Assembly: GCA_013289445.1 (NCBI GenBank)
Contig: JABCZZ010000023.1
Span: 1-20,187 of the forward strand
Direction of reading: 5' to 3'
From: Alphaproteobacteria bacterium
GTDB lineage: Bacteria; Pseudomonadota; Alphaproteobacteria; Rickettsiales; JABCZZ01
Length of the DNA stretch: 20,187 nt
Below, piece after piece: positions 1 to 8,761 of the stretch. The first letter of the stretch is position 1, and every line of letters begins with the position of its first letter. The notes beneath the pieces were generated by a model. It made no database searches. It had not been told where the DNA came from and saw only the letters and a list, made by a program, of their open reading frames with translations. Made by a program: the position numbers and the translations under genes.

Positions 1-1
1 G

Positions 2-967
2 GGCGTAAAACATTTCGATGTGGCCTCTCAGGCCGAGATCGAACTTATCGCGCGCGAATGTCCCAAGGCAACCATGCACTATATGCATCCGGTGAAAAGC
101 CGTGAGTCGATCATGCAGGCCTACCACAAGTTCGGCATCAAAAGCTTCTCGCTTGATTCGATGCAGGAACTCACCAAGATTGAAGAGATGACGCATCACG
201 CGACTGATCTCACTTTGTATGTGCGCCTTGCGATTCCCAATGATCATGCAGCCTACAGCCTGCAGGGTAAATTCGGTATTCAGGGTGATGAGGCGGTGGA
301 GCTTCTGCGCGCTGCGAGAAAAGTAGCCAAGAAACTGGGCATCTGTTTCCATGTCGGCTCACAATGTATGGATCCCGCAGATTACCGGGTAGCCACTGGC
401 AAAGTGCGCGCGCTGATCACAGAAGCTGGTGTGCCGGTGGAGGTTATCGATGTCGGCGGCGGGTTCCCCTCCATCTATCCGGATCTGGCTCCGCCTATGC
501 TGCAGAGCTATATGGATACCATTCGCACAGCGCTCGCCGAGCATGGTTTTGAACGCACCGAGATTTTTTGCGAACCCGGCCGTGCGCTGGTGGCGGAAGC
601 CGGTTCGGTAGTAGTAAAAGTCGAATTGCGCAAAGGCAATGCGCTGTATCTCAATGACGGTGTATACGGCAGCCTATTCGATGCCGGCTATCCCGGCTTT
701 ATCTACCCCACGCGCGCGCTGCGTCCTCTTGAAGCCTTTAGCGGAGAACAAGAATCCTTCCGTTTCTTTGGCCCCACGTGTGATTCAATGGATGCGATGA
801 AGGGACCATTTTTGTTACCCTCCGACATTCGCGAAGGTGACTGGATCGAAATCGGTGGGCTTGGCGCCTATAGCCAGACCATGCGTACGCGGTTCAACGG
901 CTTTTATTCCGACCGTCAGGCGGAACTTGCCGATGCGCCCATGCTCTCGCTATTTGGATTAAACTAG
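2..967 (+). CDS. Ornithine/lysine decarboxylase, PLP fold-III (5'-truncated by window edge)
   Basis: Decarboxylates ornithine (putrescine) and/or lysine (cadaverine) in polyamine synthesis, in the cytoplasm. The reading frame is open from base 2 without a start, so the N-terminus, including the PLP-binding lysine motif, lies outside the window. A GTG at 20 is only an internal codon. Counting from that GTG, the eukaryotic-ODC-type motifs appear in order: HVGSQ (111-115, His stacking on PLP), GGGFP (146-150, phosphate binding), EPGR (185-188), GPTCDSMD (251-258, with the Cys-Asp pair that completes the partner subunit's active site) and GAYS (282-285). This is the alanine-racemase fold, not the large biodegradative SpeC/LdcC type. 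A DHS-like gene follows, which supports a polyamine role. The family is often bifunctional for ornithine and lysine, and I cannot tell which substrate is preferred. The gene ends 16 nt before a strong hairpin. Confidence 0.92.
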   Translation, partial: GVKHFDVASQAEIELIARECPKATMHYMHPVKSRESIMQAYHKFGIKSFSLDSMQELTKIEEMTHHATDLTLYVRLAIPNDHAAYSLQGKFGIQGDEAVELLRAARKVAKKLGICFHVGSQCMDPADYRVATGKVRALITEAGVPVEVIDVGGGFPSIYPDLAPPMLQSYMDTIRTALAEHGFERTEIFCEPGRALVAEAGSVVVKVELRKGNALYLNDGVYGSLFDAGYPGFIYPTRALRPLEAFSGEQESFRFFGPTCDSMDAMKGPFLLPSDIREGDWIEIGGLGAYSQTMRTRFNGFYSDRQAELADAPMLSLFGLN

Positions 968-983
968 TGTAATGGCTTTTACT

Positions 984-1017
984 GCGCTCCCGGAGTGGCT
1001 CTGGGAGCGCATTTTAT
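984..1017 (+). terminator. Hairpin, probable intrinsic terminator/attenuator between the two polyamine genes
   Basis: Arms 984-995 and 999-1010 pair over 12 bp (GCGCTCCC with GGGAGCGC, then GGAG with CTCT including one G-U) around a TGG loop, followed by ATTTTAT. The stem is very GC-rich but the U-tract is short and interrupted, so it may terminate only partly or act as a processing/stability element. It starts 16 nt after the decarboxylase stop. It also makes an ATG at 1018 an unlikely start for the next gene. Confidence 0.7.
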
Positions 1018-1035
1018 ATGGATAAGGAAAAGACA

Positions 1036-2085
1036 ATGAAAGCAGCAGCCAAAAAGAATCCGCGTAAAAGCCTGAAGCAGGAACTTCTGTCGCAGCCGGT
1101 GGAACATATTGATATTAAATCATTTGATGCCCGCCCCATTATCAATGCGATGGACAAAATGTCCTTCACTTCGCGCGATCTCGCCAAGGCCGCCGGCATC
1201 TATAACAAAATGCTTGCTGATAAAGAATGCTCTGTGTTCTTGACCATTGCCGGCTCCACTTCTGCGGGCGGCTGCATGGATCTCTATACCGATCTGGTGA
1301 AGCACAACATGGTCGACGCCATCGTAGCAACCGGCGCCACTATTATCGACATGGATTTCTTTGAAGCACTCGGTTTTAAACATTATCAGGGTACGCCCTT
1401 TATCGACGACAAGCTGCTGCGCGACACATACATCGATCGCATCTACGATACGTATATCGACGAGGAAGAGTTGCAGGCCTGCGATCATACCATTGCCAAA
1501 ATTGCCAATTCCTTGCCCGCCAAGCCGTATTCTTCGCGCGAATTCATCCGCGAAATGGGGCGCTGGCTGACCAAAAATAGCAAAAAGAAAAACTCGCTGA
1601 TCCAAGCGGCCTTCGAGCATGATGTTCCTATTTTCTGCCCGGCCTTCACGGATTCTTCGGCGGGTTTTGGCCTTGTGGTGCATCAGGAAGAGAATCCTAA
1701 AAAACACCTCACGCTCGATTCCATCCGTGATTTCCGTGAACTCACAGAAATCAAGCTCAAGAGCAAGACGTCAGGCCTGTTGATGATTGGCGGAGGTGTG
1801 CCCAAAAACTTTGTGCAGGATACCGTGGTCTGCGCCGAAATTCTCGGCAAGGAAGTCGACATGCATAAGTATGCCGTGCAGATCACCGTGGCAGACAGCC
1901 GCGACGGCGCCTGCAGCTCCTCGACGCTTAAAGAAGCCTGCTCCTGGGGCAAGGTGGACACCGCTTATGAGCAGATGGTGTATGCCGAAGCGACTTCAGT
2001 GTTACCGCTCCTGGCATCGGATGCTTATCATCGCGGCCACTGGAAGAAGCGTAAAACCCGCGCATTCAGCAAGCTTTTCAAATAA
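1036..2085 (+). CDS. Deoxyhypusine synthase-like protein, probable homospermidine synthase
   Basis: Member of the DHS family (NAD-dependent aminobutyl transfer from spermidine or a similar polyamine). Bacteria have no eIF5A, and the gene follows an ornithine decarboxylase, so the likely acceptor is putrescine, giving homospermidine; this is inference. The frame is open from an ATG at 1018, but I chose 1036 because AAGGA at 1024-1028 is well placed for it, whereas 1018 abuts a hairpin. Numbering from 1036: TIAGSTSAGG (71-80) and TGATIID (99-105) are NAD-site segments. SWGK (303-306) contains the lysine that carries the aminobutyl imine in eukaryotic DHS (Lys329 in human). GGGVPKNF (252-259) aligns with human GGGVVKHH, so the catalytic His288 position is Asn here, as I recall for the bacterial/archaeal DHS-like branch. 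The length, 349 aa, is normal for the family. The stop lies 6 nt from the convergent asd stop. Confidence 0.88.
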   Translation: MKAAAKKNPRKSLKQELLSQPVEHIDIKSFDARPIINAMDKMSFTSRDLAKAAGIYNKMLADKECSVFLTIAGSTSAGGCMDLYTDLVKHNMVDAIVATGATIIDMDFFEALGFKHYQGTPFIDDKLLRDTYIDRIYDTYIDEEELQACDHTIAKIANSLPAKPYSSREFIREMGRWLTKNSKKKNSLIQAAFEHDVPIFCPAFTDSSAGFGLVVHQEENPKKHLTLDSIRDFRELTEIKLKSKTSGLLMIGGGVPKNFVQDTVVCAEILGKEVDMHKYAVQITVADSRDGACSSSTLKEACSWGKVDTAYEQMVYAEATSVLPLLASDAYHRGHWKKRKTRAFSKLFK

Positions 2086-2091
2086 ACTGGC

Positions 2092-3126
2092 CTAAGCCAC
2101 TCTTGCCGGCTGAAGATTGTAATTGGCAATCAGCTCTTCAGCGATCTGCACCGCATTGAGTGCGGCACCCTTGCGCAGATTATCCGATACGCACCACAGG
2201 TTCAGACCATTCTCGACGCTGCGATCCTCACGGATGCGTGAGACGAACACGGCATCTTCACCGGCGGATTCTACTGGCGTCTGATAACCGCCATTTTGGC
2301 GTGAGTCGATGACGACGACTCCGGGGGCATCCTGAAGAATTTCGCGAGCCTCATCGGCGCTGAGCGGACGATCCATCTCGATATTAATCGATTCGGCATG
2401 GCCCACGAACACCGGCACGCGCACGCAGGTGGCGGAAATCTCGATATTGGGGTCAAGAATTTTCTTTGTTTCCTGCACCATCTTCCATTCTTCCTTGGTA
2501 TTGCCGTCTTCCATAAAGACGTCGATATGCGGAATCACATTAAAAGCGATGCGCTTGGTAAATTTCTTTGACGGACGGTTTTCATGGATAAACAAATCTT
2601 TCGTTTGTGAAAAAAGTTCATCCATTGCCTCTTTACCGGCACCTGAGACCGACTGATAGGTCGATACCACGATGCGTCGTATACCCGCAGCGTCATGCAA
2701 GGGCTTAAGCGCGACCACCATCTGCATCGTCGAGCAGTTGGGATTGGCGATGATATTGCGTTTGCGGAAGCCAGCGAGCGCTTCGGGATTCACTTCGGGC
2801 ACAACGAGCGGAATGTCCTTGTCCATGCGAAAAAAAGACGTGTTGTCGATCACCACGCAACCCTGTTCAGCGGCCAGCGGCGCAAATTCCTTTGACACTG
2901 ACGCGCCCGGCGAAAAGAGCGCGATGTCCGTGCCTCTGAAGTCGTACTCATCAAGGACTTTTGTCTTGAGGATCTTGGTATTGCCGTAGCTCACGTCTTT
3001 GCCGCGTGACTTAGCGGAGGCGAGCGCCACCACTTCGCGCACGGGAAAGTTCCGCTCCGCAAGGATTTTCAGAATTTCGCGCCCGACATTGCCGGTAGCG
3101 CCTACGACTGCGACTTTATATGCCAT
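2092..3126 (-). CDS. asd: Aspartate-semialdehyde dehydrogenase
   Basis: Reduces aspartyl-4-phosphate to aspartate semialdehyde with NADPH, the branch point to lysine/diaminopimelate, methionine and threonine. 344 aa, full length. The N-terminal Rossmann motif GATGNVG is at 9-15. The active-site cysteine is C131 in NPNCSTMQ, the substrate-binding arginine R237 is in CVRVPV, and the catalytic base H243 is in VGHAES. It is the last gene of the minus-strand leu block: leuB ends 14 nt upstream, and a GAGGAAAA sequence in that gap (near 3129-3136) serves as Shine-Dalgarno. Placement of asd after leuB is common in alphaproteobacteria. It converges on the DHS-like gene with 6 nt between stops and no clear terminator. 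Confidence 0.97.
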   Translation of the reverse strand: MAYKVAVVGATGNVGREILKILAERNFPVREVVALASAKSRGKDVSYGNTKILKTKVLDEYDFRGTDIALFSPGASVSKEFAPLAAEQGCVVIDNTSFFRMDKDIPLVVPEVNPEALAGFRKRNIIANPNCSTMQMVVALKPLHDAAGIRRIVVSTYQSVSGAGKEAMDELFSQTKDLFIHENRPSKKFTKRIAFNVIPHIDVFMEDGNTKEEWKMVQETKKILDPNIEISATCVRVPVFVGHAESINIEMDRPLSADEAREILQDAPGVVVIDSRQNGGYQTPVESAGEDAVFVSRIREDRSVENGLNLWCVSDNLRKGAALNAVQIAEELIANYNLQPARVA

Positions 3127-3140
3127 ACGATGTTTTCCTC

Positions 3141-4268
3141 TTACGCTGCTTTTTCGCCTGTTTTTGCCAGTGCCGCAAGCGCTTTTAGCACCGCGTCACC
3201 CATACCCGAAGTAGATACCTTGGTCGCTCCGTCCTGCATGATGTCGGCCGTGCGCAGGCCTTGCACCAGCACGGTAGTGACGGCTTTTTCAAGCAAATCA
3301 GCCTCTTTTCCAAGGTCAAACGAATAGCGTAGCATCATCGCCACGCTCAGAATCGTAGCGAGCGGATTGGCGATGCCTTTGCCGGCGATATCAGGTGCGC
3401 TGCCGTGCACGGGCTCATAAAGGGCAGGGGTTTTGCCGTTCTTGTCTTTGGCGCCAAGCGAGGCTGAGGGTAACATACCGAGTGATCCGGTGAGCATCGC
3501 CGCGCAGTCGGACAGGATATCGCCGAAGATATTGCCGGTGACCATCACGTCGAATTGCTTAGGGTTGCGCACAAGCTGCATCGCGGCGTTATCAACGTAC
3601 ATATGCGAAAGGGCGACATCGGCATATTCCTTGTCGTGGATTTTCTGCACTTCCTCGCGCCACATTTCGGTCGATTCAAGCACGTTGGCTTTGTCCACCG
3701 AGCAGACTTTCTTGTTGCGCTTCCTGGCGAGTTCAAACGCCACGCGTGCGATGCGGTGTACTTCAGGGCTGCTATAGACCATGGTGTTGACGCCCTTGCG
3801 AGTGCCGTCGGGCAGCGTTTCCACGCCGCGCGGAGTGCCGAAGTAAACGTCTCCCGTGAGCTCGCGGATGATGACGATATCGAGTCCTGAAATCACCTCG
3901 CGTTTGAGGGTTGAGGCATCAGCGAGTGCTTCAAAGCATAAGGCCGGGCGGATATTGGCAAAAAGCTCGAGCTCCTTGCGCAGGCCCAGTAGGCCGCGCT
4001 CCGGGCGCACAGCATAAGCCAGCGGCTCCCATTTGGGTCCACCCACGGCGCCCAGCAAAATCGCATCGGCCTTGTGAGCGGCGTCGAGCGTTTCCTTGGG
4101 CAAAGGCGAGCCGGTCATGTCATAGGCGATGCCGCCGACATAGCCGGTGCTAGTGGTGAATTTCGTGCTTTTATTCTGGTTGAACCAGTTCAGGATTTTT
4201 TCGGCTTCGGCGACCACTTCAGAGCCGATGCCATCACCCGGCAGCAGTAAAATATGTTTGTTGCTCAT
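3141..4268 (-). CDS. leuB: 3-isopropylmalate dehydrogenase
   Basis: NAD-dependent oxidative decarboxylation of 3-isopropylmalate to 2-ketoisocaproate, third step of leucine synthesis. 375 aa, full length. Seen: PGDGIGSE at 10-17; the substrate loop [18 protein letters not shown] (91-108); catalytic Tyr142 (GDVYFG) and Lys193 (VDKANVL); metal-binding aspartates D226, D250 and D254 within [14 protein letters not shown]; and the NAD site [14 protein letters not shown] (285-298). The [13 protein letters not shown] loop marks leucine rather than isocitrate specificity. It starts 3 nt after the YciI-like gene's stop. Confidence 0.97.
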   Translation of the reverse strand: MSNKHILLLPGDGIGSEVVAEAEKILNWFNQNKSTKFTTSTGYVGGIAYDMTGSPLPKETLDAAHKADAILLGAVGGPKWEPLAYAVRPERGLLGLRKELELFANIRPALCFEALADASTLKREVISGLDIVIIRELTGDVYFGTPRGVETLPDGTRKGVNTMVYSSPEVHRIARVAFELARKRNKKVCSVDKANVLESTEMWREEVQKIHDKEYADVALSHMYVDNAAMQLVRNPKQFDVMVTGNIFGDILSDCAAMLTGSLGMLPSASLGAKDKNGKTPALYEPVHGSAPDIAGKGIANPLATILSVAMMLRYSFDLGKEADLLEKAVTTVLVQGLRTADIMQDGATKVSTSGMGDAVLKALAALAKTGEKAA

Positions 4269-4271
4269 GTG

Positions 4272-4589
4272 TTATTCCGCTTTTTTAAGTAAATCAGAGA
4301 ACGAAGGCCCCAGCGCGCCGTTCATTACAGTCACTTCGCCCCAGACATTAGCCTTTACGTAGGGTTCGGTTTTTAGCCACGCATCCAGCTCGGTACGCGA
4401 AGGGAAATTCATCACCATGACAGAACCGACCATCTTATCGGCATCGTTTTTGATGGCGACTCCAATGAGAATACTGCCTTGTGTGCGCAGCTTGCTCATT
4501 GCGGCGACATGGGCATCACGCGTGGCCAGGCGGCGCTCATACGCGCCTTCATCTTTGGCATCATGCGCTATGACAATAAACTGTTTCAT
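4272..4589 (-). CDS. YciI-like dimeric alpha/beta-barrel protein
   Basis: 105 aa protein of the YCII/ferredoxin-like dimeric barrel family. Seen: strand [10 protein letters not shown], the helix [15 protein letters not shown] with the conserved His (about residue 27) and preceding Asp, [32 protein letters not shown], where the family usually has GS...A..F...DPY...G. The His is the proposed catalytic residue of the family, but cellular functions are mostly unknown. The gene is embedded between leuD (its ATG overlaps the leuD TGA as ATGA) and leuB (3 nt gap), so it is translationally coupled to leucine synthesis. An accessory role, such as handling a reactive intermediate, is only a guess. Confidence 0.85.
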   Translation of the reverse strand: MKQFIVIAHDAKDEGAYERRLATRDAHVAAMSKLRTQGSILIGVAIKNDADKMVGSVMVMNFPSRTELDAWLKTEPYVKANVWGEVTVMNGALGPSFSDLLKKAE

Positions 4590-5191
4590 GACACAAACAG
4601 CCAGGGTGTAGCCGGTTTCTGCCTGGCTTCAAACGCGCTGATATCCGGTAGTTTCTGCATGGTCAGGCCGATGTCATCAAGGCCGCCCATCAGGCAATGC
4701 TTGCGGAACGGATCGACATCGAAGGTAAAGGAATGATTGCCGCCACTGACCGTCTGCTTCTCGAGGTCGACAGAAATTTTCTGCCCGGCCTCGGCGGTCT
4801 GCATGAGTTTGCTGACTTGTTCCTGCGCCAGTTTGATGGGCAGGATGCCGTTCTTAAAACAGTTGTTATAGAAAATATCCGCAAAAGATGGCGCAATTAC
4901 CGAGCATATACCGAAATCAAGAAGCGCCCACGGCGCATGCTCGCGCGAAGAGCCGCAGCCGAAATTTTCGCCGGAGACCAGAATCTTCGCCTGTGTGTAG
5001 GGCTCTTTATGCAGCACGAAGCCGTCATTACGCTTACCATTTACGTCAAAGCGCATCTCATAGAACAGGCCTTCTTTAAGCCCCGTACGTTTGATGGTTT
5101 TAAGAAACTGCTTGGGAATGATCATATCAGTATCGACATTCTCAATCGGCAGCGGCGCGGCGATGGCGGAAAGTGTGGTAAATTTTTGCAT
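4586..5191 (-). CDS. leuD: 3-isopropylmalate dehydratase small subunit
   Basis: Small (swivel-domain) subunit of isopropylmalate isomerase, which with LeuC converts 2-isopropylmalate to 3-isopropylmalate. 201 aa, normal length. Seen: [18 protein letters not shown] near the N-terminus, [17 protein letters not shown] (about 74-90, with the Ser-Arg residues that reach the substrate), and [17 protein letters not shown]. The ATG at 5191 overlaps the leuC stop by one base (TAATG) and is preceded by GGGAG about 8 nt upstream, inside leuC. The gene end overlaps the YciI-like start (ATGA). Tight coupling suits a 1:1 heterodimer. Confidence 0.97.
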   Translation of the reverse strand: MQKFTTLSAIAAPLPIENVDTDMIIPKQFLKTIKRTGLKEGLFYEMRFDVNGKRNDGFVLHKEPYTQAKILVSGENFGCGSSREHAPWALLDFGICSVIAPSFADIFYNNCFKNGILPIKLAQEQVSKLMQTAEAGQKISVDLEKQTVSGGNHSFTFDVDPFRKHCLMGGLDDIGLTMQKLPDISAFEARQKPATPWLFVS

Positions 5192-6600
5192 TATTTTATC
5201 TCCCTGACATCGGCGAGTTTGCCCTTGATCGCGGCGGCAGCGGCCATTACAGGGCTCATGAGATGCGTACGACCGCCGCGGCCCTGGCGGCCTTCGAAAT
5301 TACGGTTGGAAGTAGAAGCGCAGCGTTCGCCCGGCTCAAGGCGATCGGCATTCATCGCAAGGCACATCGAGCAGCCCGGTTCCCGCCATTCAAATCCGGC
5401 ATCAAGAAAGATTGTGTGCAGACCTTCTTTTTCAGCCTGTTCTTTGACAAGACCAGAGCCGGGAACAACCATGGCGAGCTTTACATTCTTGGCCACGTGT
5501 TTTCCTTTGACGATCTTGGCGACTTCGCGGAAGTCTTCAATGCGCCCATTGGTGCAGGAGCCGATAAATACTTTGTCGATGGGCACGTCAGTGAGCTTGG
5601 TACCAGCGGTCAGGCCCATATAGTCCAGCGCGCGCTGCATCATTTTGCGGTGGCTCTCGTTTTTTTCAGCTTTGGGATCGGGCACGTTGGCCGTGATGGG
5701 CAGCACGTCCTGCGGGCTTGTGCCCCAGGTGACCTGCGGCGCAATGTCCTTGGTGTGCAGCACGATTTCGGTATCGTATTTTGCACCCTTATCTGAAATA
5801 AAAGTTTTCCAGTAGGCCACGGCTTTATTCCAGTCGGCGGCTTTCGGCGCCATCGGGCGCCCCTTGATATAATTGAACGTCGTTTCATCCGGCGCGATGA
5901 GACCCGCTCGCGCACCTGCTTCGATGGACATATTGCAGACCGTCATGCGGCCTTCCATCGAAAGGCGTTTGATAGCATCTCCAGCGTATTCGATGACATA
6001 GCCCGTGCCGCCGGCGGTGCCTATCCTGCCGATGATGGCAAGGACGAGATCCTTGGCAGTGACGCCAGCGGGCATTTCACCTTCGACGCGCACGAGCATG
6101 TTTTTGGCGCGTTTCTGGATGAGCGTCTGAGTGGCAAGCACATGCTCGACTTCGCTGGTGCCGATGCCAAACGCCAGTGCGCCGAACGCGCCGTGTGTCG
6201 AGGTATGTGAGTCGCCACAGACGATAGTGTTGCCGGGCTGGGTAAAGCCTTCTTCAGGGCCGACGATATGCACGATGCCCTGACGCTTGTCATCCATCTT
6301 GAAATAAGTGATGCCGAATTCTTTGCAGTTGTCTTCGAGCGTCTGCACCTGGATGCGCGAGGTTTCATCCTTGATGCCCTTGGCGCGGTCAGGCGTGGTG
6401 GGAACGTTATGATCAGCCACCGCGAGCGTGGCATCCGGGCGGCGCACCTTGCGGCCAGCGACACGCAGGCCTTCAAACGCCTGCGGGCTGGTGACTTCAT
6501 GGATCAAATGACGATCAACATAGAGCAGGCAAGTGCCGTCCTGCGCTTCGTTAACGAGATGCGATTCGAAGATTTTATCGTAGAGGGTTTTGGCGGTCAT
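5191..6600 (-). CDS. leuC: 3-isopropylmalate dehydratase large subunit
   Basis: Large aconitase-type subunit of isopropylmalate isomerase, carrying the [4Fe-4S] cluster. 469 aa, full length for the bacterial LeuC1 type. The three cluster ligands are C349 (GSCTNGR), C410 and C413 (GCSMC). [22 protein letters not shown] (129-150) is the conserved aconitase signature with substrate-contacting residues. Its Fe-S dependence links it functionally to the isc genes at the right of the window. It begins 79 nt after rplS. That gap holds no clear promoter, so read-through from the ribosomal block is likely. Confidence 0.97.
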   Translation of the reverse strand: MTAKTLYDKIFESHLVNEAQDGTCLLYVDRHLIHEVTSPQAFEGLRVAGRKVRRPDATLAVADHNVPTTPDRAKGIKDETSRIQVQTLEDNCKEFGITYFKMDDKRQGIVHIVGPEEGFTQPGNTIVCGDSHTSTHGAFGALAFGIGTSEVEHVLATQTLIQKRAKNMLVRVEGEMPAGVTAKDLVLAIIGRIGTAGGTGYVIEYAGDAIKRLSMEGRMTVCNMSIEAGARAGLIAPDETTFNYIKGRPMAPKAADWNKAVAYWKTFISDKGAKYDTEIVLHTKDIAPQVTWGTSPQDVLPITANVPDPKAEKNESHRKMMQRALDYMGLTAGTKLTDVPIDKVFIGSCTNGRIEDFREVAKIVKGKHVAKNVKLAMVVPGSGLVKEQAEKEGLHTIFLDAGFEWREPGCSMCLAMNADRLEPGERCASTSNRNFEGRQGRGGRTHLMSPVMAAAAAIKGKLADVREIK

Positions 6601-6679
6601 GACTTAACTCAATGATGGATGTTGCTGTGGCTCGATGAGGCGAGGCCAGCGGCACGATCCTTCATCGAACAAGTAAGAT

Positions 6680-7075
6680 TTATTCTTCGGTAGTGGTAGC
6701 GGTCTCGACCACATCGCCCTCGCGGCGTTCGCGAATTCGGGCGGCTTTACCGGTCAGGCCACGCAGATAGTACAGCTTCGCACGGCGAACGTCACCGCGG
6801 CGGATCATTTCCACGCTCTCGACGCGCGGGGAATACAGCGGGAAGATACGCTCAACGCCTTCGCCATGGCTGATCTTGCGGACAGTGAAAGAAGAGTTGA
6901 GGCCGGCATTTTTGCGCGCTATGCAGGTGCCTTCAAAGGCCTGAATACGTTCGTTGTCGCCTTCGACAATCTTTACGTTGACGCGCACAGTGTCACCCGG
7001 CGCAAATTCGCCCACGGTCTTGCCCGCCGTGAGCTTCTGGGTATATTCTTTTTCAAGTTTCTGCAGCGTATTCAT
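6680..7075 (-). CDS. rplS: 50S ribosomal protein L19
   Basis: Structural protein at the 30S-50S interface. 131 aa. Seen: [31 protein letters not shown] (about 24-54), [44 protein letters not shown] (about 74-116), nearly the whole L19 consensus, and a short acidic/Thr-rich tail. It starts 11 nt after the trmD stop, and AGGAAG overlapping the trmD end is its ribosome binding site. The order rpsP-rimM-trmD-rplS is the widespread bacterial trmD operon. Confidence 0.98.
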   Translation of the reverse strand: MNTLQKLEKEYTQKLTAGKTVGEFAPGDTVRVNVKIVEGDNERIQAFEGTCIARKNAGLNSSFTVRKISHGEGVERIFPLYSPRVESVEMIRRGDVRRAKLYYLRGLTGKAARIRERREGDVVETATTTEE

Positions 7076-7086
7076 CTTATTACTTC

Positions 7087-7803
7087 CTACTTCTTGTCGG
7101 TCTTTACTAGATCCGGCCTGCGCGCTCTGGTCGTCGCCATCGCCTCGCTAAGCCGCCAATCCCTTATGTCCTGGTGATTGCCGGACAATAACACGTCCGG
7201 CACGCTCCGTCCATTCCAAATGGGCGGCCTAGTATAGTGAGGATATTCAAGCAGTCCAGCAAAATCAGTAGCTAAGCTGAAACTTTCTTCGCTTAAAGAA
7301 TCACCCGTTCCCATGACACCCGGAAGCAGGCGAACGCAGGCATCCAGCAGCACAAAAGCGGCGATTTCCCCGCCGGAAAGCACGTAATCGCCGACACTTA
7401 GCTCAAGCGGCTGGTGGGCTTCAAGCACACGTTCATCCACTCCCTCATAGCGCCCGCAGAGCAGGATGAGGTCTTTTTTGGCGCATAAGTCATGGGCTAT
7501 TTTCTGGCTGAAGACTTTACCGCGCGGGGTGAAATACACCAACTGCGCCTCCGGCCTTTTTTCTTTTGCGGCGACAATTGCGCCATCGATAACGTCCGCA
7601 CGCATGACCATTCCCGCACCACCGCCGTAGGGCGTGTCGTCCACCGTCTTATGCTTGTCCTTTGCGAAGTCACGGATTTGGAGCGTTTCCAGTTCCCACA
7701 TGCCATTCTGTAAGGCTTTGCCCGCAAGCGAATGGGTGAGCGGGCCCGGAAACATTTCGGGAAAAAGTGTCAGCACCAGCGCCGATAATAAGGATTTAGT
7801 CAT
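7087..7803 (-). CDS. trmD: tRNA (guanine37-N1)-methyltransferase
   Basis: Makes m1G37 in tRNAs, preventing +1 frameshifting; SPOUT (trefoil-knot) enzyme. The frame runs open to 7995, but the first 64 codons match nothing in TrmD and lie inside rimM. The ATG at 7803 begins the family sequence and overlaps the rimM stop by 8 nt (ATGACTAA), giving 238 aa. Seen: [11 protein letters not shown] (12-22), [13 protein letters not shown] (55-67), knot segments [13 protein letters not shown] (114-126) and [30 protein letters not shown] (136-165), and [13 protein letters not shown] near the end. The position of E. coli catalytic Asp169 (EDSF) reads Glu173 (EESF) here by eye alignment; the arginine of the pair appears to be R158. 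Confidence 0.96.
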   Translation of the reverse strand: MTKSLLSALVLTLFPEMFPGPLTHSLAGKALQNGMWELETLQIRDFAKDKHKTVDDTPYGGGAGMVMRADVIDGAIVAAKEKRPEAQLVYFTPRGKVFSQKIAHDLCAKKDLILLCGRYEGVDERVLEAHQPLELSVGDYVLSGGEIAAFVLLDACVRLLPGVMGTGDSLSEESFSLATDFAGLLEYPHYTRPPIWNGRSVPDVLLSGNHQDIRDWRLSEAMATTRARRPDLVKTDKK

Positions 7804-8305
7804 CACTAATGATCGCCGGCGGCTCAATAATAGCAATCTTTTTTGCGATATTGATTTCCGGGAAGATGCTGCGTGTGAACGGATAAAATTCCTCTTTGCC
7901 CGAGACCAGCTTGACGGAAAGCAGGTCGCCCGCACCGAAATTATGCACCGCCAAAATGGTGCCAAACAGCTTGCCATCGGGAGTGAGGATCTCAAGCCCT
8001 ACGAGATCTTCATGATAATACTCATGCTCCTGGGGTTCAGGGAATGCGTCTCGCGGCACAAATAATTCAATATTGCGAAGTGCCTCCGCAGCATCACGAT
8101 CGGTGATCCCTTCGATGCTTGCGAATAACATGTCTTTGTTTTGCCCCGCGATCGTGAGCTTGTACACCCGGCCGGTATGGTCTTTAAGCGGGCCGTAAGC
8201 GGTAATATCCCTTGGATCGGCGGTAAAGCTGCGGATCTTAACCTGTCCACGAATGCCATGCGCGCTGGCGATGACGCCAAGCGCTATCAAACGCTCAGAA
8301 TTCAA
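7796..8305 (-). CDS. rimM: Ribosome maturation factor RimM
   Basis: Assists assembly of the 30S head by binding ribosomal protein S19. 169 aa. Seen: the N-terminal domain motif [23 protein letters not shown] (about 5-27), and the C-terminal PRC-barrel with [37 protein letters not shown] and [12 protein letters not shown]. The start is a TTG at 8305, 2 nt after the rpsP stop and without a visible Shine-Dalgarno. No in-frame ATG fits, and the family sequence begins four codons later, so translational coupling to rpsP is likely. The end overlaps trmD by 8 nt. Confidence 0.94.
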   Translation of the reverse strand: MNSERLIALGVIASAHGIRGQVKIRSFTADPRDITAYGPLKDHTGRVYKLTIAGQNKDMLFASIEGITDRDAAEALRNIELFVPRDAFPEPQEHEYYHEDLVGLEILTPDGKLFGTILAVHNFGAGDLLSVKLVSGKEEFYPFTRSIFPEINIAKKIAIIEPPAIISDD

Positions 8306-8307
8306 GC

Positions 8308-8688
8308 TTAAGCGGCGGGCGCTTCAGGTGCTGCGGCAGCGGGAGCGGCGGGTGCTGCTTCAGCGGCGGCGGCGTCTGCGCCACCCTTGGATTTTTTGCC
8401 GGTACCCTTGGCTTTGGCAACGAAGGTTGGCTTGATACTATAAGCATTGGCGGCGCGCAGGAAGCGGGCCACTGTTTCGGAAGGCGTTGCACCTACAGAG
8501 AGCCAATGCTTGACGCGCTCCGCATCAAAAGTAAAACGGCGTTCATCGCCTTTGGCGTACAGCGGGCTGTAAGTGCCCAGCTTTTCGATGAACTTGCTAT
8601 CACGCGGGCTGCGCGAATCCGTCGCCACCAGCCTGAAATAGGGGTTCTTTTTCGATCCGCCGCGGGAAAAACGCAATGTCGTCGCCAT
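8308..8688 (-). CDS. rpsP: 30S ribosomal protein S16
   Basis: Small-subunit protein needed for 30S assembly. 126 aa. The core ([42 protein letters not shown] and later [15 protein letters not shown]) matches S16. The last ~35 residues form an Ala/Pro/Lys-rich low-complexity tail, a common extension in alphaproteobacterial S16. AAGGA about 7 nt before the ATG is the ribosome binding site. The 73-nt gap from ffh contains an AT-rich patch but no promoter I can defend. Confidence 0.97.
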   Translation of the reverse strand: MATTLRFSRGGSKKNPYFRLVATDSRSPRDSKFIEKLGTYSPLYAKGDERRFTFDAERVKHWLSVGATPSETVARFLRAANAYSIKPTFVAKAKGTGKKSKGGADAAAAEAAPAAPAAAAPEAPAA

Positions 8689-8761
8689 GAGCCATCCTTA
8701 TAAAATAATCAAATGAGAGGGGGGCTTATAGCACTAAGCAGGCGATATTTGAAGTAAAATC

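Noticed and set aside
2109..2142. Inverted repeat GCTGAAGA ... TCTTCAGC just after the DHS-like gene
   Set aside because: It lies in the coding end of asd, has a long interrupted loop and no T-tract on either side; not a convincing terminator.
4697..5623. 308-codon open frame on the + strand opposite leuD/leuC
   Set aside because: It is antisense to two genes with complete family motifs, its translation resembles nothing and shows no domain pattern; a shadow of biased codon use.
6634..6668. Inverted repeat CGATGA ... TCATCG between rplS and leuC
   Set aside because: Only 6 bp with a long loop and no T-tract; could be a weak attenuator but cannot be supported.
7804..7995. 64-codon N-terminal extension of trmD
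   Set aside because: It lies entirely within rimM, does not resemble TrmD, and the ATG at 7803 starts the family sequence with an 8-nt overlap typical of coupled genes.
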